A stretch of DNA of 5,439 nt from Verrucomicrobiota bacterium. GTDB lineage: Bacteria > Verrucomicrobiota > Lentisphaeria > Oligosphaerales > JAFGRS01. The translations under genes and the position numbers were made by a program. The stretch lies in contig JAGVUW010000267.1 of the NCBI GenBank assembly GCA_019136035.1, positions 1 to 5,439 of the forward strand, written 5' to 3'. Each line of letters begins with the position of its first letter. Positions within the stretch are counted from its first letter, which is position 1. The notes under the pieces were generated by a model. It searched no databases, was not told the origin of the DNA, and saw only the letters and a list, made by a program, of their open reading frames with translations. Positions 1 to 5,439 of this stretch are shown here, one piece after another.

Positions 1-68
1 GCGGGCCATGTTCTCGGGTCACTGCGCCACGAGTGTCTCTGCGTGCCGTCTGATCCTTACCACCGAGC
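1..68. other. short upstream flank, no supported gene
   Basis: This is the stretch before the helicase start. A TGA at 51-53 lies in the helicase frame, so the gene cannot begin further upstream. No purine-rich Shine-Dalgarno sequence precedes the ATG; the nearest bases are CCACCGAGC. No clear -35/-10 pair is visible. One frame is open from the window edge to a TGA at 70-72, which overlaps the helicase ATG as ATGA and could be the tail of an upstream gene. Its 23 codons have noticeably weaker third-position GC than the genes here, so I do not call it. Confidence 0.4.
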
Positions 69-2210
69 ATGACCGACGAACTGAGCAAGATCGAGGCCTT
101 CTTTGACGAGGTCCGTCAGCGCTGGGAGCGCCACGCCGAGCTGGCGCTGAGCCGCGAGTTCTTTGTGCTCTGGCAGAATGTGCAGCAGCCGCGGCCATTC
201 GCGGTGCCGGATGGCGCGGCGGTGTCGTTGCGTGGGCTGGTCCTGGATCTGGTCGAGGACACGGGTCGGACGGCGTTCTGCACCTGGGACGGCGAGGAGA
301 TGTGCCCGGTGCTGGTGGTGGAGGGCCAGAGCGCGGTGCAGCGGGTGCTGCTGCTCATCCAGGATGGCGAGGTGGTGGTCGAGGAGCAGCCGCCGACGTT
401 TCTTGAGGACACCGAGGTGACGTACGGCGAGCGTCTCGAGGTGATGTACGACATTCTCGACCACCTGCGGCGGGCGGGCCGTCTGGCGGAGTGCCGTCGG
501 CTGCGGGGTCAGGGCTTCCGGGAGGTCCTCGAGGCGGTCTCGGGGCTGCATCCGGCGCGGGTGATGCAGGTGATGCGTCAGATGCGCAAGGAATTCCGTG
601 ATCGCCTGCTCGAGCGTGCCTTGGCGGAGTACGCGATTGACGAAGTCTCGCCGCAGCTCGAGCTGCCGCTGGAGGGCTCCTTCGCGCCGGCTGTGGCGGA
701 TGAGTCGCCGCTGGTCGTGCCGGCGGCTGTGTCGCGGGCGGCGCCGAGCGCACCGGCCGCGGTCCCGGCGGCGGCTGCAGCGCCGGCGCCCCCCGATGAC
801 GGCGCGGGCATCTTCAGCATTGCCGAGCGGCCGCCGCACGAGGCCCACCTCGACCTCGAGGTCCTGGAGCGCTGTTGCCAACTCCAGGCCGAACAGCGGC
901 GGGCGGCGATGCTGCCGTTGGCGACGGCGACGGTGCTGGAGCGCTTCATCGACGGCGACATTGCGGTGAAGGTCCCGCTGGGTCAGGCCGAGATCCCCCT
1001 GCGCGACGGCGAAGTCATGGACGTGGTGCGTCGGGCTACCGGCTCGCCGCTGGGGGTGCTACGGCTCGACCTTCTGGACACGCATGCGGTCTACGGCCGT
1101 CTGAGCTGGACGACTGGCGAGGGGACCCTGGACGACGACGTGGTGGCGACGTTGCGGGGCGGCCCCGACGACTACCTCGCCGTGGCGGTGACCTCGCTGG
1201 CGGGCGTGTGCCGTCAGTCGCCCGAGGCCCTGTCGCGGTCGCTGCGCTGTTGTCTTGGGCTGGAGGCATCGCCGTTTGATGGCCGGGTCGGCGTGGCGCC
1301 GGCGGAGCTGGACGCCTCGCAGGCGCGGGCGTTTGCGGCTTCGGTCTGCGAGGAGAACCCTCTGGTGCTGGTGCAGGGCCCGCCGGGGACGGGCAAGACG
1401 CGGGTTCTGGAGAGCATTCTTCGTGAGCTGTGTCAGCGTGGCCGGCGGGTGCTGATCACGGCGCCGTCGAACACGGCGGTGGACAACCTCTGCCGGCGCC
1501 TGGGGGACCTGCCGGTATTGCGGGTGGGTCACAGCCGCGAGGCGGTGGCGGCGGATGTCGCGGAGGCGTTCTGGCATGACGACCCGGCGGTGCAGGCGCG
1601 CCTGGTCGAGCGTCGGCGCGCGAGTGGCAGCCTGATCCTGGCCGGCACCCCGATCGGGCTGCTGCGCAGCGACGCGGTGTATGTGAGCCGCGAGGCGCAG
1701 GGGCCGTTCGACGCGCTGGTCTTCGACGAAGCCGGGATGGCGCGCAGTGCCGAGATGCTCCTCTGCGCCTCGCTGGCGCAGCGCGTGGTGTGCTTCGGCG
1801 ACCCGATGCAGCTCCCGCCCTTCCCGCTGGAGGCCGGCCTCCTCGAGGAACTCGCCAAGGGATGCGGTCCGCGTCTGCCCTCGCAGTGGCGTCTGGTGAC
1901 GCACAGCGGCCTGCAGTGGCTGACCGAGAACCGCGGCTTTCCGCTGCTGATGCTGAATCGCTCGTACCGCTGTCAGAATCCGCGCTGTTCTACGACGCGC
2001 GCATGCGCGCGACGGACCAGGCGGAGTACTTCGCGCTGCCGTATGCGGAGCGCCAGCGGCGTTTTCCGGCGCGGACGCTGCGGCTGTATCGGACCAGCGC
2101 GCTGCCGGCGGCGGAGCGTTCGGAGCGGCTGGTCCTGGAGGCGCGTCGGCCGGGCCTGGAGAATGGCCTCGAGGCGGCGTTGGCGGTGCAGTTGGTCCTG
2201 GGCTGCCTGA
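69..2210 (+). CDS. SF1 Upf1/Dna2-like helicase, 5' part of a frameshifted gene
   Basis: This is the N-terminal and RecA1 part of an ATP-dependent nucleic-acid helicase or translocase of superfamily 1 (AAA_11/AAA_12, Upf1/Dna2/SMUBP2-like), presumably cytoplasmic. Residues 1-193 are a mostly helical region I do not recognise, and 203-244 form an Ala/Pro-rich linker. Residues about 245-410 may be an accessory 1B-like domain. The core follows: Q-motif LDASQ (Q418), Walker A GPPGTGKT (437-444, K443), motif Ia APSNTAVDNL (465-474), Walker B DEAG (553-556), motif III GDPMQLPP (577-584) and LNRSYRC (629-635). Homology stops at about residue 638; the remaining 75 residues to the stop at 2208-2210 are Arg/Ser-rich and aberrant. 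The rest of the helicase continues one frame back from 1982. The start is the first ATG after an in-frame TGA at 51-53, with a weak ribosome site. The family call is firm. The biological role (repair, RNA turnover or phage defence) cannot be decided, because no partner gene is in view. Confidence 0.88.
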   Translation: MTDELSKIEAFFDEVRQRWERHAELALSREFFVLWQNVQQPRPFAVPDGAAVSLRGLVLDLVEDTGRTAFCTWDGEEMCPVLVVEGQSAVQRVLLLIQDGEVVVEEQPPTFLEDTEVTYGERLEVMYDILDHLRRAGRLAECRRLRGQGFREVLEAVSGLHPARVMQVMRQMRKEFRDRLLERALAEYAIDEVSPQLELPLEGSFAPAVADESPLVVPAAVSRAAPSAPAAVPAAAAAPAPPDDGAGIFSIAERPPHEAHLDLEVLERCCQLQAEQRRAAMLPLATATVLERFIDGDIAVKVPLGQAEIPLRDGEVMDVVRRATGSPLGVLRLDLLDTHAVYGRLSWTTGEGTLDDDVVATLRGGPDDYLAVAVTSLAGVCRQSPEALSRSLRCCLGLEASPFDGRVGVAPAELDASQARAFAASVCEENPLVLVQGPPGTGKTRVLESILRELCQRGRRVLITAPSNTAVDNLCRRLGDLPVLRVGHSREAVAADVAEAFWHDDPAVQARLVERRRASGSLILAGTPIGLLRSDAVYVSREAQGPFDALVFDEAGMARSAEMLLCASLAQRVVCFGDPMQLPPFPLEAGLLEELAKGCGPRLPSQWRLVTHSGLQWLTENRGFPLLMLNRSYRCQNPRCSTTRACARRTRRSTSRCRMRSASGVFRRGRCGCIGPARCRRRSVRSGWSWRRVGRAWRMASRRRWRCSWSWAA
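1971..1990 (+). other. frameshift junction in the helicase gene
   Basis: The reading TGT CAG AAT CCG (to 1982) gives CQNP. Family-like sequence resumes as GCG CTG TTC TAC (from 1982), giving ALFY. Base 1982 has to be read twice, which is what the loss of one G from CCGGCG to CCGCG would produce. There is no heptameric X XXY YYZ slippery site, so programmed -1 frameshifting is unlikely. A true mutation and an assembly or consensus error cannot be told apart from one sequence. Confidence 0.8.
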
Positions 2211-2737
2211 GGCGGTATCCGTTGCAGGAGATTACGGTCATCTCGCCGTATCGGCGGCAGGTGCAGCTCATCCGCAACAGCCTGACGCTGGAGGCCGCGG
2301 CGGCGGTCATGGGCGCGTCGGCCCCGGATGCGGCGGCCTGGAAGGCCTTTCTGCGGTCGCGGATTGCGACGGTGGACAGCTTCCAGGGCGGCGAGAGCGA
2401 CGTGGTGATCATCTCGTACGTCCGCAGCAACGCGAATCAGGGCATCGGCTTCATTGGTGATCCGAATCGCGTCAATGTCACGCACACGCGGGCGCGCCGG
2501 GAGATGCTGGTCATTGCCGACAGCGACTGCCTGGTGGCGCAGTGCACGAGCGCGGTGTTCCGGCGCATGGTGCGGGCCTTCGAGCGTGACGGCGAGGTGG
2601 TCGACGTCACTGCCGAGATGGCGGCGGCGCTGCCGCCGCTGCGCGAGGCGGCGCGGCCGACGCCGGAGCGGGGAGAACCACGGATGGACACGGATGGACA
2701 CGGATGGGGGAGGGGAAGGGGAGGGGAAACCGAATAG
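1982..2737 (+). CDS. SF1 helicase, RecA2 3' part of the same frameshifted gene
   Basis: This is the second RecA domain (AAA_12-type) of the helicase that begins at 69, displaced into the -1 frame. It has no start codon of its own at the junction; upstream starts in this frame lie inside the other coding frame. In composite numbering (889 residues) it covers 639-889. It begins ALFYDARM, directly continuing the SYRCQNP of the first frame. Visible motifs are VISPYRRQV, the motif V block VDSFQGGE (769-776) followed by DVVIISYVRS, and the motif VI block RVNVTHTRAR (801-810, probable arginine finger R808). Motif VI reads THT where ALT is usual in Upf1-like helicases. Residues 869-889 and the TAG stop are encoded by repeat DNA rather than family-like sequence. 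Without an authentic junction neither piece should be an active helicase, because ATP hydrolysis needs residues from both RecA domains. The gene is therefore either a pseudogene or a victim of a sequence error. Confidence 0.85.
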   Translation, partial: ALFYDARMRATDQAEYFALPYAERQRRFPARTLRLYRTSALPAAERSERLVLEARRPGLENGLEAALAVQLVLGCLRRYPLQEITVISPYRRQVQLIRNSLTLEAAAAVMGASAPDAAAWKAFLRSRIATVDSFQGGESDVVIISYVRSNANQGIGFIGDPNRVNVTHTRARREMLVIADSDCLVAQCTSAVFRRMVRAFERDGEVVDVTAEMAAALPPLREAARPTPERGEPRMDTDGHGWGRGRGGETE

Positions 2738-2750
2738 GGCGATGAGGCGA
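2673..2750 (+). repeat. composite repeat copy 1: 10-bp array plus G-rich tail
   Basis: The unit begins GAGAACCA, followed by two exact 10-bp units CGGATGGACA (2681-2690, 2691-2700) and a partial third unit (2701-2707). A purine tail of four G-runs separated by A or AA follows (2706-2726), then an ACCGAAT...CGATGAGGCGA end. It matches the copy at 2951-3019 along its length, differing mainly by one extra 10-bp unit and scattered substitutions. It overlaps the 3' end of the helicase reading frame and contributes its TAG at 2735-2737. Arrays with this kind of unit are, from memory, widespread intergenic repeats in PVC-type genomes. Their function is unknown. Confidence 0.85.
2706..2726 (+). other. 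putative G-quadruplex motif 1
   Basis: Four runs of G (5, 4, 4, 4) are separated by loops A, AA and A, meeting the standard G3+N1-7 pattern on the plus (coding) strand. It lies within the last codons of the helicase frame. Folding is inferred from pattern only. Confidence 0.55.
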
Positions 2751-2768
2751 GGGAGAGGGGGAACTGCC

Positions 2769-2813
2769 CACGGAGCACACGGAGCACGCGGAAGGGAGGG
2801 GGAGGGGAAGGGG
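2769..2813 (+). repeat. 9-bp CACGGAGCA array with G-rich tail (G4 motif 2)
   Basis: Two exact units CACGGAGCA (2769-2777, 2778-2786) are followed by a degenerate third unit CGCGGAAGG (2787-2795). G-runs of 3, 5, 4 and 4 follow at 2794-2813 with loops A, A and AA, another quadruplex-type pattern. The tail is nearly the same as that of the composite repeat at 2673-2750 although the array unit differs. This suggests that array and tail form a module in which the unit can vary. Confidence 0.75.
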
Positions 2814-2814
2814 A

Positions 2815-2850
2815 GTGCGTCGGCACGTCGGTGGACGGTGCGTCGGTGGG
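2815..2850 (+). repeat. degenerate CGTCGG-containing repeats
   Basis: CGTCGG occurs at 2818-2823, 2826-2831 and 2841-2846, twice within a GTGCGTCGG context (2815-2823 and 2838-2846). Spacing is irregular (8 and 15 bp), so this is weaker evidence than for the neighbouring arrays and may be only low-complexity GC-rich sequence. Confidence 0.4.
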
Positions 2851-2870
2851 GCCGGACTCGGCATTGCCGA

Positions 2871-2893
2871 CCTCTGACCTCCGACTTCCGACC
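2871..2893 (+). repeat. 7-bp CCTCTGA-type tandem array
   Basis: Three 7-bp units occur in a row: CCTCTGA, CCTCCGA and CTTCCGA, followed by CC. The pyrimidine-rich strand here is the plus strand, opposite to the purine-rich tails around it. Similar CTCTGAC-type repeats are, from memory, recurrent noncoding sequence in the same kinds of genomes that carry the CACGAA and CGGATGGACA arrays. Confidence 0.65.
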
Positions 2894-2918
2894 GCGGGCT
2901 GAGGAGGGGGGAGTTAGC

Positions 2919-2951
2919 CACGAACGGCACGAAAGGCACGAACGGGGGGGG
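2919..2951 (+). repeat. 9-bp CACGAACGG array ending in eight G
   Basis: Three 9-bp units occur: CACGAACGG (2919-2927), CACGAAAGG (2928-2936) and CACGAACGG (2937-2945). They run directly into a G8 tract (2944-2951), which abuts the second copy of the composite repeat. The third unit repeats the first exactly, which suggests recent unit-level duplication or correction. Confidence 0.8.
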
Positions 2952-3019
2952 AGAACCACGAATGGACACGGATGAGGGAGGGGAAGGGAACGGGGAACCG
3001 AATGGGAACGATGAAGCGA
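2951..3019 (+). repeat. composite repeat copy 2: 10-bp array plus G-rich tail
   Basis: This direct repeat of 2673-2750 keeps the order GAGAACCAC, 10-bp array, G-rich purine tail, ACCGAAT and CGATGA.GCGA end. It has two array units (CGAATGGACA, then CGGATGAGGG) where copy 1 has three, and its 3' half differs by a few substitutions and small indels. It lies wholly in noncoding DNA about 75 bp before the next gene. Having an intact parallel copy outside a gene shows that the matching sequence at the helicase 3' end is repeat, not conserved protein. Confidence 0.82.
2976..2995 (+). other. putative G-quadruplex motif 3
   Basis: G-runs of 3, 4, 3 and 4 with loops A, AA and AAC lie in the tail of composite repeat copy 2. 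The location, 99 bp upstream of the secreted protein's ATG on the coding strand, would place it in the 5' leader or promoter region. No effect can be inferred from the sequence alone. Confidence 0.5.
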
Positions 3020-3080
3020 TGGCGCGATGGGGCGGTGGGCAGCGCGAGTATGGCGGGATCGGTTGGAGCCGAGAGAGACG

Positions 3081-3086
3081 AGGAGG
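3081..3086 (+). promoter_or_regulatory. Shine-Dalgarno sequence for the secreted protein
   Basis: AGGAGG lies 7 bases before the ATG at 3094. This is a near-ideal ribosome binding site and decides the start. It contrasts with the helicase, whose start has no such site. No convincing promoter -35/-10 pair was found in 3020-3075. Confidence 0.85.
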
Positions 3087-3093
3087 ACGGACT

Positions 3094-5439
3094 ATGCGTG
3101 GCGTGCGTTTGAGCGTCGTTGCGTGGGTGGCGTTGTGTCTGGTGGCGGGGGCGGTGCCATCGCGGGTCGAGACGCTTCCGGGCGGCATGACGGTGGTCTA
3201 CGACGACGCGGGGATGTGGGATCGCAACCTGAGCCTGAGCATCACGCATCAGAACAAAGCCGGCTACGAGGCGCGCAAGACCCTGGACACGAGTGGGGTG
3301 CCGGCGGCAGTGTGGGCGGCAGCGCGCGAGGTCCGTCTGGCGGCGATGCTGTCGGTGCGTGACTACTCCTCGAGCGACCTGGGCAAGGCCAACGGTCTGG
3401 ACGAGGCCATCGAGGTGGTGGTCAACGGCAACGTCACGGTCATTCCGACCGGGGGTGGTCTGCCGGTGTATCAGGAGAATGGCTCGGTGACGCTGGCCTG
3501 GCACGACCTGGCGTTGCCGAAGGAGTACTTCCGTCACGGCGTCAACGAAGTGATCTTCCGCAAGGCGGCGCATGAGAAGGGCGACGACTACCTCTACCTC
3601 GGCATCGACCACAGCCTCGAGCGCGGCAACAGCGCGGTGGACTTCGGCGACGGTCGCGGCTGGCATACGGACACCCTGACGATTCCGGGGGGCCGGGGCG
3701 AGTACATGGTGCGGTTGTACCTCCCGACCGGCGATCTGGGTGTTGAGGCGGTGTGGACGCCCGGGGGCACGCCGGCGCTGGCCGATCCGGCCGAGCTGGT
3801 GGTCTTTCAGGGCTCGCGGCTGGGCCAGGTCGGGGCGGCGGGGCTGGCCCTGGCGGCCGGGCAGTCGGCGCAGCTCGAGTGGGAGGGCGAGCGACTGGAG
3901 GCGCGTCACGGCCTCGAGGTCGAGGTCAGCGGCAGCGGCGCCGCGGCGCTGAGCTGGATAGCGGCGGACGGGCGGCGCGAGGAGGTCGCGGCGCAGGCAT
4001 TGCCCTTCACGGTGACGGCGCCGGTGGCGGGGTTGCGTTGTCCGCGCGGTCTGGTGCTGACGGCGTCGGGGGGTGCGGTGACGCTGACGCAGGTGCGTCT
4101 GGCGGGCTCGCTGGCCTGTCGGCCGCTGGCGCCGCTGCCGCCGGATCAGCGTCCGGACATCGCCTCACCGGCGGGCGCGGCGTCGGCGCGGCCGGTGGGC
4201 TGTGCCGTCGCTGGGGGCGAGGCGGTGCTGGAGAACGCCGGGTTGCGGGCGCGGTTTGGCACGGCTGGCGGGCGGTTGCGGCTGCTGTCGCTGTATAACG
4301 AGTGGGCCGCGGCCGAGATGGTGCGTCAGCCGGAGGCGGTGGATCTGTTCCTGGTCGAGGTCGGGGGGCGGCGCAGCGCCGGGAGCCGCGACTTCGCGCT
4401 CGAGGCGGTGACGCCGGTCCAGGATGGCTTCCGGGCCACGCTGCGGGAGGCCTCGATGGGCCTGCGGGCGGTGCTGGACGTCGCTATCACGGCGGAGGGC
4501 CTGCGTCTGGGCCTGGAGCTGGAGAATGCCGGTGCGGCCGACTGCGAGGTCAAGGTGGCCTTTCCGCATCTCGCCGGGCTGGCGCTCTCGGCGGCCCCGG
4601 CGGCGGATTACTACTTCTTCCCGTGGAGCGGCCTGTTTGGCGACCGCCCGGCGGTGCTGCGGCGCGGCTATGGCGATCACGAGGCCCTGTACCAGGTGAT
4701 GGACCTGTTCAGCCCGGAGCGCGGTGCCGGTCTGTACCTGCGTCTGGACGACGCCGAGGGCTGGCACAAGGTCCTGACGTTGCGCAAGACGGTGCCGGGT
4801 CAGTCGAGCTGGTCGGGCGATGCCAGCCACGTGCGGACGCGTCCCGAGTTCACCTGGAGCGGGAGTCTGCCGGCGGTCGAGGGCATCGGCATGGCCTGCG
4901 AGTACCTGCGTCGAAAGCGCGCTCCGGGGGAGCGCTTTGTGCCGGCGGCGGCGGTCCTGGCGGCGCATCCCGGCGACTGGCGGGTGGCGATGCGCGCGTA
5001 TGCCGACTGGGCGCACCGCGTCTGGAGCTGGCGGCCGCATCCGTCGCGGCTGACGGGCGCGCACACCATGACCGCGCACGGCTGGGCCCAGGACGTGCTC
5101 TTCCGCGATGGCGCCTACCGCACCGACTTCATCAAGCCGATGGCGGACTGCGTCGAGGTGATGTCGTGGTGGGACTGGTCGCCGCTGGGGCCCCTGGGGG
5201 CGCCGATGGACGACTTGGGGAGCCGTCTGACGCCGGCGCAGATTGCGCGCTGGCGGCCGTACTTTGCGAAGGACCCGGTGAGTGGGCAACTGAAGTGGAA
5301 CAACCAGCCTGGCGACTACCGGGGTTACAACCAGGGCTGGGGCGGCCTGGAGGCCTTCCGGAAGGCGGTGGCGACGTGGAAATCGATGGGGCCGCTGGTG
5401 ACGCTGTACACGGATCCCTTCCGTCTGGACGCCTTCTCG
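3094..5439 (+). CDS. secreted multidomain glycoside hydrolase-like protein (DUF6259-like), 3' truncated by window
   Basis: The frame is open for 782 residues with no stop, so the gene continues past the window. The start is fixed by AGGAGG seven bases upstream and by a signal peptide: basic MRGVR, hydrophobic residues 6-20, and probable signal peptidase I site AGA at 18-20. There is no good lipobox, so the protein is probably exported rather than anchored as a lipoprotein. Residues about 30-215 are beta-rich and resemble a galactose-binding jelly roll (LPKEYFRHGVNEVIFRKA at 144-161). Residues 216-365 form a less recognisable Ala/Gly-rich region. Residues about 376-625 look like the beta-sandwich that precedes the barrel in GH36/GH31-like enzymes (DYYFFPWSGLFGD at 505-517). 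A GDW..AM.AYADWA helix (627-640) leads to a probable TIM barrel starting near 685 (SWWDWSPLG 691-699, NNQPGDYRGYNQGWGG 736-751, TLYTDPFRLD 770-779). The likely role is extracellular or periplasmic glycan hydrolysis. Catalytic acids cannot be assigned because the barrel is incomplete, and the DUF6259 label is from recalled motif style, not a search. Confidence 0.82.
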   Translation, partial: MRGVRLSVVAWVALCLVAGAVPSRVETLPGGMTVVYDDAGMWDRNLSLSITHQNKAGYEARKTLDTSGVPAAVWAAAREVRLAAMLSVRDYSSSDLGKANGLDEAIEVVVNGNVTVIPTGGGLPVYQENGSVTLAWHDLALPKEYFRHGVNEVIFRKAAHEKGDDYLYLGIDHSLERGNSAVDFGDGRGWHTDTLTIPGGRGEYMVRLYLPTGDLGVEAVWTPGGTPALADPAELVVFQGSRLGQVGAAGLALAAGQSAQLEWEGERLEARHGLEVEVSGSGAAALSWIAADGRREEVAAQALPFTVTAPVAGLRCPRGLVLTASGGAVTLTQVRLAGSLACRPLAPLPPDQRPDIASPAGAASARPVGCAVAGGEAVLENAGLRARFGTAGGRLRLLSLYNEWAAAEMVRQPEAVDLFLVEVGGRRSAGSRDFALEAVTPVQDGFRATLREASMGLRAVLDVAITAEGLRLGLELENAGAADCEVKVAFPHLAGLALSAAPAADYYFFPWSGLFGDRPAVLRRGYGDHEALYQVMDLFSPERGAGLYLRLDDAEGWHKVLTLRKTVPGQSSWSGDASHVRTRPEFTWSGSLPAVEGIGMACEYLRRKRAPGERFVPAAAVLAAHPGDWRVAMRAYADWAHRVWSWRPHPSRLTGAHTMTAHGWAQDVLFRDGAYRTDFIKPMADCVEVMSWWDWSPLGPLGAPMDDLGSRLTPAQIARWRPYFAKDPVSGQLKWNNQPGDYRGYNQGWGGLEAFRKAVATWKSMGPLVTLYTDPFRLDAFS

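Noticed and set aside
1..72. Possible tail of an upstream gene ending in an ATGA overlap with the helicase start
   Set aside because: Only 23 codons are visible, their third-position GC is weaker than in the real genes, and no recognisable sequence is present.
1059..1904. Long open frame on the minus strand inside the helicase
   Set aside because: It is Arg/His/Gln-rich shadow sequence antiparallel to a region with clear helicase motifs. High third-position GC keeps such frames open by chance.
1965..1990. Programmed -1 ribosomal frameshift
   Set aside because: There is no slippery heptamer or homopolymer run at the junction, and a frame break between essential ATPase halves is not a known design for this family.
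2858..2870. Hairpin TCGGC-ATT-GCCGA as a terminator for the helicase
   Set aside because: The stem is only 5 bp, it is not followed by a T tract, and such short palindromes are expected in GC-rich DNA.
2454..2975. Plus-strand frame reading through the repeats (HERHERGG and TRMDTDG type peptide)
   Set aside because: It begins inside the helicase motif VI region in the wrong frame, and its C-terminal half is simply translated tandem repeat. This is a typical spurious protein.
2673..3019. CRISPR array
   Set aside because: Units are 7-10 bp in direct tandem without unique spacers of uniform length, and no cas gene is present.
2914..3909. Minus-strand open frame across the repeat cluster and the secreted gene start
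   Set aside because: It includes translated tandem repeats and is opposite a gene with an ideal ribosome site and signal peptide. No recognisable domain.
4165..5289. Minus-strand open frame opposite the glycosidase-like gene
   Set aside because: The composition is Arg/Pro/Gln-rich and low complexity, as expected for the antisense of a GC-rich gene.

Overview
The window is very GC-rich bacterial DNA with a strong G/C preference at third codon positions. It holds two plus-strand genes separated by a repeat-filled gap of about 356 bp. The gap carries short tandem arrays (10-bp CGGATGGACA-like, 9-bp CACGAACGG-like, 9-bp CACGGAGCA-like and 7-bp CCTCTGA-like units). From memory, such arrays are common between genes in Planctomycetes/Verrucomicrobia/Lentisphaerae-type and related environmental genomes. 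The large secreted glycosidase-like protein would fit such a polysaccharide-degrading bacterium. This taxonomic placement is inference only.

Layout. Positions 1-68 are a short leader with no supported gene. Positions 69-2737 encode a superfamily 1, Upf1/Dna2-type (AAA_11/AAA_12) helicase. It is split by an apparent single-base deletion near 1982: motifs from Q to the LNRSYRC block lie in one frame, and the VDSFQGxE and arginine-finger motifs lie in the next. Adding one G at the junction gives a continuous protein of about 889 residues. As written, the first frame ends at 2210 with about 75 aberrant residues.

Positions 2673-3019 contain two imperfect copies of one composite repeat at either end (2673-2750 and 2951-3019), with other arrays between them. 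Three G-runs able to form quadruplexes follow the arrays on the plus strand. The first repeat copy overlaps the helicase gene and supplies its last 21 codons and its stop codon. From 3094 to beyond the window end runs a secreted multidomain protein. It has a strong Shine-Dalgarno sequence, a signal peptide, a jelly-roll-like N-terminal region, a beta-sandwich and the start of a probable TIM barrel, resembling DUF6259-type glycoside hydrolases.

The two genes do not look functionally linked: one acts on nucleic acid in the cytoplasm, the other on glycans outside it, and the gap argues against tight coupling. I see no convincing multi-gene novel system. The most distinctive feature is the repeat cluster and its intrusion into the helicase C-terminus.
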